DNA of 6,691 bases from positions 1 to 6,691 of the forward strand of contig VYDD01000293.1 of NCBI GenBank assembly GCA_009843625.1, written 5' to 3'. This DNA comes from Gammaproteobacteria bacterium. GTDB lineage: Bacteria; Gemmatimonadota; Gemmatimonadetes; Longimicrobiales; Gaopeijiaceae. A program made the position numbers and the translations under genes. The stretch's first letter is position 1. The number at the start of each line of letters is the position of its first letter. Below, in pieces: positions 1 through 6,128 of this stretch. Under the pieces are notes generated by a model. It was not told where the DNA came from. It was given only the letters and a program-made list of their open reading frames with translations, and made no database searches.

Positions 1-373
1 GGTCGGCGGCCGAGCGTCCCGCCAGCGTCAGATGGCCGCGGATGACCGGGACCGGGTCGTCGCAGCGGCCGGAGCATGGCATCCCGGTCGCCCCTTCGGG
101 CGCGAGCGCCGCGAGGATGTCGAGCGCGCCCTCGTGAACGCACACGGGTCCAGTGCAGACGCGTGGGCAGTCGAGCCCGCCGGGTACGCGTGCGAAGTGG
201 TGGTAGAAGGTGATGGTGCCGTACAGGTCGGCGAGCGGGATGCGCAGTCCCTTCGACACCGCCCGGATGGCGTCCTCCGAGAGGTAGCCGTCGCGGGCGT
301 GGAAGGCATGCAGAACCGGGAGGAGCGGGGCGGGTTCCTCCTTCCAGCGGATCAGGATCTCCTGATCGGTCAT
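1..373 (-). CDS. NuoE-like [2Fe-2S] thioredoxin-fold subunit, 5' part (cut by left edge)
   Basis: The frame starts at the ATG at 373-371 and stays open to the window edge, giving 124 residues. The start reads MTDQEILIRWKEEPAPLLP. The diagnostic NuoE stretch follows: GYLSEDAIRAV at about residues 29-39, then LADLYGTITFYHHF. All four cluster cysteines are present as a C-x4-C pair (VCTGPVC) and a C-x3-C pair (CSGRC). This family holds the N1a-type [2Fe-2S] cluster next to the NADH-oxidising flavoprotein in complex I, NAD-reducing hydrogenases and NAD-dependent formate dehydrogenases. The wording of the motifs reminds me of proteins where this domain is fused to a NuoF-type flavoprotein domain; the missing 3' part would decide. 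No Shine-Dalgarno is visible before the ATG, so initiation may be leaderless or coupled to an upstream frame. The family call is firm; the parent complex is not. Confidence 0.85.
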   Translation of the reverse strand, partial: MTDQEILIRWKEEPAPLLPVLHAFHARDGYLSEDAIRAVSKGLRIPLADLYGTITFYHHFARVPGGLDCPRVCTGPVCVHEGALDILAALAPEGATGMPCSGRCDDPVPVIRGHLTLAGRSAAD

Positions 374-582
374 GCGGCGCCCGGACCGGTTACGCGGTGA
401 TCCTGTCCGGTCGTGGGGCGCTCCCGTCCGGTCGTGCGGTGGTCCCGTCCGTTCATGCTGCGCTCCGTTCGCTCGTGTGTGGCTTTCGATTCGAGCCTGG
501 GGGACAACAAAGTGGGCAAGAGATCGCCCAAAGGGAAATCCCTCGCCTCCAGGGGCCGTAAACATATGCTCTCCGCGGACAT
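370..582 (-). CDS. Possible 70-codon upstream frame coupled to the NuoE-like gene
   Basis: This frame begins MSAESICLRPLEARD and ends ...HRVTGPGAA. A GGGAG (revcomp of 587-591) lies 4 bases before its ATG. Its TGA (372-370) overlaps the ATG of the NuoE-like gene (373-371) in an ATGA arrangement, the classic layout for translational coupling, and the downstream gene lacks a ribosome binding site of its own. The C-terminal third is built of a 7-residue repeat (GRDHRTT, GRERPTT, GQDHRVT) encoded by the 21-bp tandem repeats. I recognise no family, and the composition (many R, T, P) is also what random high-GC sequence gives. It may be untranslated leader rather than a gene. Confidence 0.2.
   Translation of the reverse strand: MSAESICLRPLEARDFPLGDLLPTLLSPRLESKATHERTERSMNGRDHRTTGRERPTTGQDHRVTGPGAA
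388..471 (-). repeat. Four tandem 21-bp repeats upstream of the NuoE-like gene
   Basis: The units lie at 388-408, 409-429, 430-450 and 451-471 with no spacer. Units 409-429 and 430-450 match at 18 of 21 positions. 388-408 matches 430-450 at 16 of 21, and 451-471 is a degenerate copy (14 of 21 against 409-429). On the plus strand a good unit begins GGTCGTG and ends TCCCGTCC. The array ends 14 bases before the ATG of the NuoE-like gene. The period equals two turns of B-DNA, so equivalent bases face the same side of the helix. It could be an operator array, or a simple tandem duplication inside an upstream frame, since 21 is a multiple of three. Confidence 0.75.
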
Positions 583-666
583 CTCGCTCCCTTTGCTTGT
601 ACGCCACGGTTTCGATTGCGTACCTTGGTGACGCGGGAGGCGCGGGCGGGCGAGCAGGTTCAGGAC

Positions 667-740
667 GGGCCCATAGCTCAGTTGGTCAGAGCAGCGGACT
701 CATAATCCGACGGTCGCAGGTTCGAGTCCTGCTGGGCCCA
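667..740 (+). tRNA. tRNA with CAU anticodon, probably tRNA-Ile2 (lysidine type)
   Basis: The cloverleaf folds completely. The acceptor stem is GGGCCCA (667-673) with TGGGCCC (733-739) and discriminator A740. The D stem is GCTC (676-679) with GAGC (689-692), and the D loop contains GG. The anticodon stem is 694-698 with 706-710, and its loop CTCATAA carries anticodon CAT at 701-703. The T stem is GCAGG (716-720) with CCTGC (728-732), loop TTCGAGT. CCA is not encoded. CAT fits elongator Met or the AUA-reading Ile whose C34 is modified by TilS. C-G pairs at positions 4-69 and 5-68 are, as I recall, identity elements of the E. coli tRNA-Ile2, which favours Ile. The initiator is excluded because the acceptor has no 1-72 mismatch and the three G-C pairs at the base of the anticodon stem are absent. 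The 27-43 pair is a G/A mismatch. Confidence 0.95.
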
Positions 741-768
741 TCGCCCGTCCGCCTTCCCCGCAGCAACG

Positions 769-799
769 CGGCCCCGCCAGCACTTGACTGGCGGGGCCG
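769..799 (+). terminator. Strong hairpin downstream of the tRNA
   Basis: A perfect 12-bp stem, CGGCCCCGCCAG (769-780) with its complement (788-799), closes a 7-base loop. It starts 28 bases after the tRNA end. Plus-strand sequence after it is TTCCTTG, only a weak T-tract. It probably ends the tRNA transcript and may also block read-through from the receptor gene on the other strand. Confidence 0.7.
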
Positions 800-813
800 T
801 TCCTTGCTGATCC

Positions 814-848
814 CCGGCCCGTTCCGGGTATCCCGGTCCCGGGGCCGG
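814..848 (-). terminator. Two-part hairpin behind the TonB-dependent receptor
   Basis: CCGGCCC (814-820) pairs with 842-848. Inside it CCGGG (824-828) pairs with CCCGG (832-836) around the 3-base loop TAT. It begins 8 bases past the receptor's TAG in the direction of transcription. No T-run follows, so it would be a stabilising or Rho-assisted end rather than a textbook intrinsic terminator. Confidence 0.45.
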
Positions 849-856
849 CCGCAGGG

Positions 857-3664
857 CTAGAAGACGATCTGGAACCCAAGGTTCAGGTTGCGCGGGTAAC
901 CCAGGAAGACCTCTGCGGAGTCCGCGTCGTGGCGGTCACCGTCATCGTGGTAGCCGTTCCACCGTGAGGCATCCGTGGCGTCCTGGATGTACACCGTGTC
1001 GAACAGGTTGTACACGTTCGCGAAGACGCGCAGACTGCCGCCGTTCGCAATCGGCAGGACGTCGCCGAGGGAATACGAGGTGTGCAGGTGGAACACCGAG
1101 TAGCCCGGGGGCTGCCAGGACTGGGCTCTGTCGTCCGCCCTGGTGCGGCTGAAGGGCTCGAACTGCGCGAAGTGATCGCCGTAGAACATGCCTACCAGCG
1201 ACAGATACGCGGCGTCCGACGGGTAAACCGAAGCGCTGAGCGCCAACTGGTGCTGAGGCGCGTCGGCGACCTTGAGGCCGGAGATGTAGAAGTTGTAGTT
1301 CTCGGTGTCGCTGGACTGGTCGTCGGGGCGATAGGTGCCGGAAACATCTTCCAGGTACTTCCAGTTTCCGAGCGAGAGCGCCCAGTCGAAGCGCAGCAGG
1401 TTGCTCGGTTGGTACGCCCCATCGGCCTCGATGCCCATGTGGCGGGCGTCAACCCCGAGCAGGTTGACCAGACCGTCCACCCCCTCGACGCCGCCGATAT
1501 TCTGGACGAATCGGGTCAGGGTGCGGTTCCTCCAGGTCGTGTGGTAGAGGTTCAGGTTCAGGGACACTTGCCGGTTGTTCGAACGGAACTGGGCTCCGGC
1601 CTCGTATGAAAGGAACTTCTCGTTCTCGGGATCCGGGTTGAGGGTACCGTTGTTGTCGTCGATCACGCCGTCGAAGATCGGTACCTTGGAGATGACGCCC
1701 GCGTTCGCGAACAAGGACCACTGGTCGTTGAGGTTGCGAACCGCGCCGCCCTTGATCTGATAACCCGGGATGTTGCCGCTCTCGAGTTCCCGATAGCCGT
1801 TCGTGCCGGGATCGCGCCTGAAGAAGTCGACAAAGGTATAGGAGTTCTGGGCCCACCCGGCCATGCCGTAGAGCGAGCCTGCGGTGGTGCTCCTTTCCGC
1901 CTGAACGTAGGCGCCCAGCCAGTTCACCGTGTTCTCGTTGTGGTAGTTGATCTTGTCGCCCAGGCCCCGGTTCTGCTCGGCTTCAGTCCAGAAGTCGGAA
2001 CTGCAGCTGCGGAAGCAATCGTTATAGTAGGCACCGCCCAGCAGGTCGCGTACCTCCCGGTAGTGCTCGATGTTGGCCGTGCGCCAGTCGACGCCGACCT
2101 CGGCGGTGAGACCTCCTTCGAAGCTCTTCCTGAGCTTCGAGATGACGCCCAGCGTGTTCTGGTTGTTGACCGAGTTGCGCAGGATCCCGCGCGACCCGGT
2201 GGAGTTGGACCGGTTGCGCTCGATGGTGGCATCCCAGTCGGCGACGCGCTGGCCGTAGTCGGTGTTCCACCTGAGCGACCCGTACGTGCCGGTACCGCCG
2301 CCCCGGCCGCCGGAATAGTACCCGACCGTCGAGAGACTCAGCCCGTCGCCGAAGAACGAGTACCAGTTCAGGTTGACCTGCGGCTTGTGGAAGTAGTTCT
2401 CGCGTTCGTTGAGGTATCCGTTGTTGAAGCGGCTTCTCTGTCCGGCGTCCGGACCCGTGCTGTTGTACTGGATTCCGTCGTAGCTGGCGCTGACCGGCGC
2501 CACATTGGGGCTCCTGCCCCTGCCGATTTCCGGATAGTCTTCGAAAGCCCCGGCGTCAAATCCGTCCAGCGATCGCGCGAAGTCCGCGTCGAGGCTCGCC
2601 AGGTTAAGCTTGTAGAGGTTTTGGCCGTGCCGCTGGGGCGCGCCCACCGCGTAGGCTTCGATTCGGTTGCTGGGGTTCAACTGGAACGACGTGGCCAGGT
2701 AGTAGGCCCACGCGTCCATCCAGAGCGCGTCTCCCCCGGTGAACCCCTGGTACATTCCGCCACCCGTCTTGCGCACCACGGAAGCCGTGGCCGCGAACGG
2801 CCCCATGGGGCCCGTATTCGCCACCAGGGTCGTCTTCATCATGTTGTTGCCGAGTCCCCATCCACCGCCGTCGTCCAGGCTGCCCTGGCCGAACTCCTGC
2901 TTGTACGTGAAGCCGCCACCCCGGTCCGCGGGGTCGGTGATGACGTTGAGGGTGCCACCGATGGACGGTGTGGCGAGGTTGACGGCCGACAGGCCGCGCT
3001 GGAGCTGGATGCTGGTGGCGGCGTCGCCCACGCCGTCCCAGTTGGACCAGTAGACCCAGCCGTTCTCCATGTCGTTGACGGGCACGCCGTTGATCATCAC
3101 GGCGGTGTTGCGCTGGTTGAAGCCGCGCACGTTGATTCGGGCGTCGCCGGCGCCGCCGCCCTGCTGGGTCGCGTAGACGCTGGGGGTCACGTTGAGCACC
3201 AGCGGCAAATCGCGGGATCCGAGCTGGTTCTGAATCTGGGTCTTGCTCACGTCGGTGAACGCCACGGGCGTCTGCCGGTCCTGGGCGCGGGTGGCGAAGA
3301 CCTCCAGGGCGTCGAAGGCGATCGCTTCCTGGCTCAGGCTGAAGTCCAGCGCCAGCGACTGGCCCGCCTCCAGCGAGACGCCGGTCGCGGACTGGCCCCC
3401 GTAGCCGATCATGATCACTTCGATGGTGTAGGGCCCGCCGGGACGAACTCCCTCCACCACGAAGGCGCCGTCGTTCCCCGACAGCGCCCCCGTCTGGACC
3501 CCGGTCACCTCGTGCGTCACCACCACCTGCGCGCTGGCGATGCCGGCGCCGCCATCCCCGGTGACCCGGCCCGTTATGGTGGCGGCCTGCTGCGCGGCCA
3601 GATCGCCGGCGCACACGGCGACCAGCACGGCGAGAACTGCATTCAGACGACTTCTGGACAACAT
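857..3664 (-). CDS. TonB-dependent outer-membrane receptor with N-terminal carboxypeptidase-like domain
   Basis: Complete, 935 residues. Residues 1-24 form a Sec signal peptide (MLSRSRLNAVLAVLVAVCAG, then DLAA before QQ). Residues about 28-110 are a carboxypeptidase-regulatory-like beta domain (TGRVTGDGGAGIASAQVVV, later GAFVVEGVRPGGPYTIEV). LEVFATR at about 120-126 is the likely TonB box. The plug spans about 130-245, with INVRGFNQRNTAVMINGVPV and NDMENGWVYWSNW, then GGTLNVITDP. The remainder is the 22-strand barrel, ending ...NLGFQIVF with the C-terminal Phe expected by the BAM machinery. Such receptors import siderophores, vitamins, glycans or peptides using ExbBD-TonB energy. The ligand cannot be read here, and no SusD-like partner lies in the window. 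The start is supported by GGAGGA (revcomp of 3671-3676) 6 bases before the ATG. A C-x3-C pair (Cys550, Cys554) may form a small disulphide in a loop. The Cache sensor gene lies 129 bp upstream on the same strand. Confidence 0.95.
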   Translation of the reverse strand: MLSRSRLNAVLAVLVAVCAGDLAAQQAATITGRVTGDGGAGIASAQVVVTHEVTGVQTGALSGNDGAFVVEGVRPGGPYTIEVIMIGYGGQSATGVSLEAGQSLALDFSLSQEAIAFDALEVFATRAQDRQTPVAFTDVSKTQIQNQLGSRDLPLVLNVTPSVYATQQGGGAGDARINVRGFNQRNTAVMINGVPVNDMENGWVYWSNWDGVGDAATSIQLQRGLSAVNLATPSIGGTLNVITDPADRGGGFTYKQEFGQGSLDDGGGWGLGNNMMKTTLVANTGPMGPFAATASVVRKTGGGMYQGFTGGDALWMDAWAYYLATSFQLNPSNRIEAYAVGAPQRHGQNLYKLNLASLDADFARSLDGFDAGAFEDYPEIGRGRSPNVAPVSASYDGIQYNSTGPDAGQRSRFNNGYLNERENYFHKPQVNLNWYSFFGDGLSLSTVGYYSGGRGGGTGTYGSLRWNTDYGQRVADWDATIERNRSNSTGSRGILRNSVNNQNTLGVISKLRKSFEGGLTAEVGVDWRTANIEHYREVRDLLGGAYYNDCFRSCSSDFWTEAEQNRGLGDKINYHNENTVNWLGAYVQAERSTTAGSLYGMAGWAQNSYTFVDFFRRDPGTNGYRELESGNIPGYQIKGGAVRNLNDQWSLFANAGVISKVPIFDGVIDDNNGTLNPDPENEKFLSYEAGAQFRSNNRQVSLNLNLYHTTWRNRTLTRFVQNIGGVEGVDGLVNLLGVDARHMGIEADGAYQPSNLLRFDWALSLGNWKYLEDVSGTYRPDDQSSDTENYNFYISGLKVADAPQHQLALSASVYPSDAAYLSLVGMFYGDHFAQFEPFSRTRADDRAQSWQPPGYSVFHLHTSYSLGDVLPIANGGSLRVFANVYNLFDTVYIQDATDASRWNGYHDDGDRHDADSAEVFLGYPRNLNLGFQIVF

Positions 3665-3667
3665 CGG

Positions 3668-3694
3668 CTATCCTCCGGTTGAAAGAGATTGCAT
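3668..3694 (-). other. Possible 8-residue leader frame ahead of the receptor
   Basis: The frame reads MQSLSTGG and stops with TAG at 3670-3668, 3 bases before the receptor ATG. It has its own AAGGA 6 bases before its ATG, and its last codons cover the receptor's GGAGGA ribosome binding site. Ribosomes on it would therefore occupy or deliver onto the receptor start. Such tiny frames also arise by chance, so this is only a candidate. Confidence 0.2.
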
Positions 3695-3793
3695 GACGAA
3701 TCCTTCTCCATCGACTCCCGCCCGCGGGAGCGTGCTACTCGAATGGGGCTGCGGCACCCCAGGTAGGACCGACCGGCAGGGCGCGCATCCGGG

Positions 3794-4741
3794 TCAGCCT
3801 GCCGGGGATGGTCTCGCGATAAGGTAGCGGCCGAAGATCCACGCGGCCGTCAGCAGGGCGAGGCCGGCGAGCGCCACCAGTCCGAGCGTCCTGTTCACGA
3901 CATCGGATGCCTCCGAGCTGATCTGGCCCTCGGGACGGCCAATGGCGATGTACCCCTCGGGCGTCGCGCCCTCACCCGTCAACGGCGCGACCGCGAAAAC
4001 CGACATGCTCCCGTCAAGGTCGGCGCCGTGCACGATGCCGGGCTCGTCGGCCGCGTCGGGGAATCCCTCCGTCCGCATCGCGCCGATGGTGTCTCCCTCG
4101 CTCTGCCCTGAAGGGTAGCGAACCAGGACGCGGCCCTCCCGGTCGAGCACCGTGAAGGTGGACGACTGCGGCAACTCCATGTCCTGCGCGGTCTCGCTCA
4201 GGGCGCGCAGGTCGATGCTCGCGATCAGGACCCCGCCGGGCATCCCGCTCTCATCGGGAACCGGAATCGCCGACGCCACGCCCGGGCGCCCGGTGACGCG
4301 TCCGATCTGGTAGCTGCCGATGATGTGGCGGTTCTCGTTCATGGCGCGGATGTAGTAGGTGCGGTCGCCCAGGTAAAGCAGCCCGTCCGGCTGTACGGAG
4401 CCACACCCCACGTATCCGTCGAGTCCGATGGCCCAGATGCCATTGAGGTCGTTGGCCTGGTCGAAGACGCGTCCCAGGATATTGGTGCACTCCGGCTGCT
4501 GCATCCCGTTCACCTGCGGGAACTCCGCGAGCGTCGCGAGCAGTACGCGGCTCTCTTCGAGCAGCCGGTTGTACTCCACCGACGTCTCCCGCGTGGCGCG
4601 CAGGAGCTCCTGCTCCTGATTGGCCAGCTGGAGTGAGCGGATCTCGCCATTCGCGTACAGGTAGATGCCGACCGCCGGAAGGAAGGCGATCAGCACGAGC
4701 AGCAGGACACGGCCGGTGAACCCCCGGTTCGACGTTGACAT
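3794..4741 (-). CDS. Double-Cache (dCache_1) membrane sensor lacking an output domain
   Basis: 315 residues starting MSTSNRGFTGRVLLL. The start is set by AGGAG (revcomp of 4751-4755) 9 bases before the ATG; the frame is open further upstream but reads as Arg/Ser-rich noise. Residues 11-30 are a membrane helix. About 33-280 is a periplasmic double Cache domain: an N-terminal helix, the ligand-pocket stretch LYLGDRTYYIRAMNEN (123-137), IIGSYQIGRVTGRPGV (140-155) and GGVLIASIDLRAL (169-181), then the membrane-proximal half from about 195. Residues 285-303 form the second membrane helix. These domains bind amino acids, organic acids or similar small ligands and usually drive a HAMP plus histidine kinase, diguanylate cyclase or methyl-accepting output. 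Here the protein ends GRYLIARPSPAG, exactly where HAMP would start, so signalling would need a partner or the gene is truncated. The downstream neighbour is the TonB-dependent receptor. Confidence 0.85.
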   Translation of the reverse strand: MSTSNRGFTGRVLLLVLIAFLPAVGIYLYANGEIRSLQLANQEQELLRATRETSVEYNRLLEESRVLLATLAEFPQVNGMQQPECTNILGRVFDQANDLNGIWAIGLDGYVGCGSVQPDGLLYLGDRTYYIRAMNENRHIIGSYQIGRVTGRPGVASAIPVPDESGMPGGVLIASIDLRALSETAQDMELPQSSTFTVLDREGRVLVRYPSGQSEGDTIGAMRTEGFPDAADEPGIVHGADLDGSMSVFAVAPLTGEGATPEGYIAIGRPEGQISSEASDVVNRTLGLVALAGLALLTAAWIFGRYLIARPSPAG

Positions 4742-4779
4742 CGATCGGCTCTCCTGGTTGGGTACGTTGTGGGTTCCGC

Positions 4780-4788
4780 AATCTAGCA
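4780..4788 (-). promoter_or_regulatory. Candidate extended -10 promoter for the Cache sensor gene
   Basis: On the minus strand this reads TGCTAGATT, a TGn followed by a -10-like hexamer TAGATT (4 of 6 to consensus). It lies 38 bases before the ATG, leaving a leader of about 30 bases. No convincing -35 element is seen 16-18 bases upstream, as is tolerated for extended -10 promoters. Confidence 0.3.
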
Positions 4789-4896
4789 TGTCGTCAGGAA
4801 TTGCGCTCCGTCCCGCGGCAAGGTGTCCCGGGACTCGCCGGCTCACTAGTTTGCCGCGCGGGCAACGCTTCCTTTTTCGGTGGTGCCGACTGAGCC

Positions 4897-5424
4897 ATGA
4901 GCCTCGAATCCCTTGGGAATCTCGCGGAGATCGTCGGCGTTCTCGTCGTGATCGCGGGCTTCCTCTTCGGCTACCTGCAGATCCAGCAGTACGGCATCCA
5001 GCGGCGGGCAACAGCCGCCATCGAGCTCGCGCGATCTCTGCAGAATCCCCCCATGGCGCGCGCCCTTCGCCTGGTCTTCACCCTCCCGCCGGGTCTCGAC
5101 GCGTCCGAGATTCGCGAGCGGGGCAGCGAGTATGAGGACGCGGCCATGCTGGTTTGCCTGACCTTCGAATCGGTGGGCCTCATGGCCCATCGCCACATGG
5201 TCTCCCTGGAACTGGTGTGGGAGTTCCTGGGCGGGGCGCTGCTCGGTTCCTGGGAGCGGCTCGAGGACTGGACGCACGAGATCCGCGACCGGAGCGGCGA
5301 CGAGAAATTCAACGAGTGGATGCAGTGGCTCGTGGAGCAGTGCTACCGCCGGTACGGCCGGGAGGAACCGGCATACCGGCGGTTTGCGGAGTGGCTCCCC
5401 GGTCGGCAGGACCGCGTGGCTTGA
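4897..5424 (+). CDS. Small membrane-anchored protein resembling DUF4760
   Basis: 175 residues starting MSLESLGNLAEIVGVL. An in-frame TGA two codons upstream (4891-4893) makes this the earliest possible ATG, and it keeps the single membrane helix at about residues 8-27 (LAEIVGVLVVIAGFLFGYLQ). The rest is a soluble, largely helical domain: AAIELARSLQNPPMARALRLV (40-60), then LPPGLD, FESVGLMAHRHMVSLELVWEFLGG (90-113), SWERLEDW, and near the end FNEWMQWLVEQ. The order and wording match what I know of DUF4760 proteins, whose function is unknown; the call is from memory of the family. The ribosome binding site is poor (GGTGG about 13 bases upstream). It is divergent from the Cache gene with 155 bp between the two starts and convergent with the DUF2911 lipoprotein gene. 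No catalytic motif is visible. Confidence 0.7.
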   Translation: MSLESLGNLAEIVGVLVVIAGFLFGYLQIQQYGIQRRATAAIELARSLQNPPMARALRLVFTLPPGLDASEIRERGSEYEDAAMLVCLTFESVGLMAHRHMVSLELVWEFLGGALLGSWERLEDWTHEIRDRSGDEKFNEWMQWLVEQCYRRYGREEPAYRRFAEWLPGRQDRVA

Positions 5425-5425
5425 G

Positions 5426-5451
5426 GGGAGGCCGCGGAGTCGCGGCCTCCC
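5426..5451. terminator. Hairpin between two convergent genes
   Basis: A perfect 11-bp stem, GGGAGGCCGCG (5426-5436) with 5441-5451, closes the tetraloop GAGT. It starts one base after the stop of the plus-strand gene and lies 24 bases past the stop of the minus-strand gene. Its symmetry suits termination from both sides. No T-tract follows on either strand. Confidence 0.6.
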
Positions 5452-5475
5452 GAACAGGGGGTCGGGCGGCTCCGG

Positions 5476-6105
5476 TCAGCCCGAACGGATCGGGATGCTG
5501 ATGCTGGTCTGCTCCCACTCCATGACGAGGTCGGCTCCGCCGTCGGCGTCCGAGAAGGTGTAGCGAAGCTGGTCGACCGCCTCGTCCACCATGCCGGGCA
5601 TTACCGTGAAGCTGCCCACGTCGTTGGCCGTCACGTCGGGGCCGATGGGGATGCCCCAGCGCTCGTTGACCGAGTTGATGTGGACGGTCCAGTCGCCCAT
5701 GGCGGGCGTGGCGTAGATGGAATACGCGCCGGCGTCCAGGGCGACGCCGCCCACGCTCGCGGCCGCGCTCAGATAGATCGCGGTCGCCTCGTTGGCTCCC
5801 ATGCGCCAGGGGGCGTCGTAGGGAACGAGGGCGCCCATGATCTCCCGGGTCACGTCGGGGTTGTTGGGGTCCCGGCGCAGGGGCGCGCCGTAGCAGACCT
5901 TGACCATCACGTCGCCGAACGACGTGGAGGTGGACTCGAGCGAGCTGAGCCGGCCCTCCAGGTCTCCGCGCACGAAGCAGTCGGGTTCCTGCGCCATGGA
6001 CTCCATGGCCATCTCGTCGGAAGCAGCCTCTTCCGCGGCTTCCTGCGCGCAGGCGGGGAGGAGGGCGAGGGCGAACGCGGCTGTCAGGGGCGTGAAGAGC
6101 TTCAT
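5476..6105 (-). CDS. DUF2911 family lipoprotein
   Basis: 209 residues starting MKLFTPLTAAFALALLPAC. The start is fixed by GGAGGA (revcomp of 6111-6116) 5 bases before the ATG; a longer frame to 6159 adds 18 residues that would bury the signal peptide. Residues 1-18 are a lipoprotein signal with lipobox L16-P17-A18 and acylated Cys19. A linker rich in Glu, Ala and Met (20-42) follows. From about residue 63 comes the DUF2911 domain: VMVKVCYGAPLRR (66-78), GALVPYDAPWRMGANEATAI (91-110), a GG-x-L-x-AGAYSIYATP segment, WTVHIN, and a final WEQTSISIPI. The GANEAT motif and the paired Y-G-x-P/W-R segments are typical of the family, which is common in Bacteroidota and Gemmatimonadota and has no assigned reaction. 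The protein would sit on a membrane facing the periplasm. Cys43 and Cys71 could pair. Confidence 0.87.
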   Translation of the reverse strand: MKLFTPLTAAFALALLPACAQEAAEEAASDEMAMESMAQEPDCFVRGDLEGRLSSLESTSTSFGDVMVKVCYGAPLRRDPNNPDVTREIMGALVPYDAPWRMGANEATAIYLSAAASVGGVALDAGAYSIYATPAMGDWTVHINSVNERWGIPIGPDVTANDVGSFTVMPGMVDEAVDQLRYTFSDADGGADLVMEWEQTSISIPIRSG

Positions 6106-6128
6106 GCGGTTCCTCCACCAGAGGGAAT

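Noticed and set aside
32..400. Plus-strand frame of 122 codons at the left edge
   Set aside because: The opposite strand encodes the NuoE-type protein with all four cluster cysteines; this frame has no family features.
597..626. Possible tRNA promoter TTGTAC / TACCTT with an 18-base spacer
   Set aside because: Each hexamer matches consensus at only three positions, too little to annotate.
667..740. tRNA 3' end as an integration site
   Set aside because: I found no second copy of the tRNA 3' end in the window and no integrase or mobile gene beside it.
2604..3614. A 336-codon minus-strand frame inside the receptor gene
   Set aside because: It is a shifted frame of the receptor, full of Arg/Gly runs, with no start signal of its own.
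1940..3682. A 580-codon open frame on the plus strand opposite the receptor gene
   Set aside because: It is antisense to a full TonB-dependent receptor with signal peptide, plug and barrel end. It has no recognisable domain and a Val/Ala/Arg/Gly-rich composition, as expected when high-GC codons leave the opposite strand open.
4851..4877. TTGCC/GGCAA stem followed by a short T-run
   Set aside because: It resembles a small terminator on the plus strand, but no plus-strand gene ends before it and the 5-bp stem is weak.
4742..5011. N-terminal extension of the Cache sensor to an upstream ATG
   Set aside because: The added 90 residues are Arg/Ser-rich and run antisense into the DUF4760-like gene. 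The internal ATG at 4741 has a ribosome binding site and places the membrane helix at the N-terminus.
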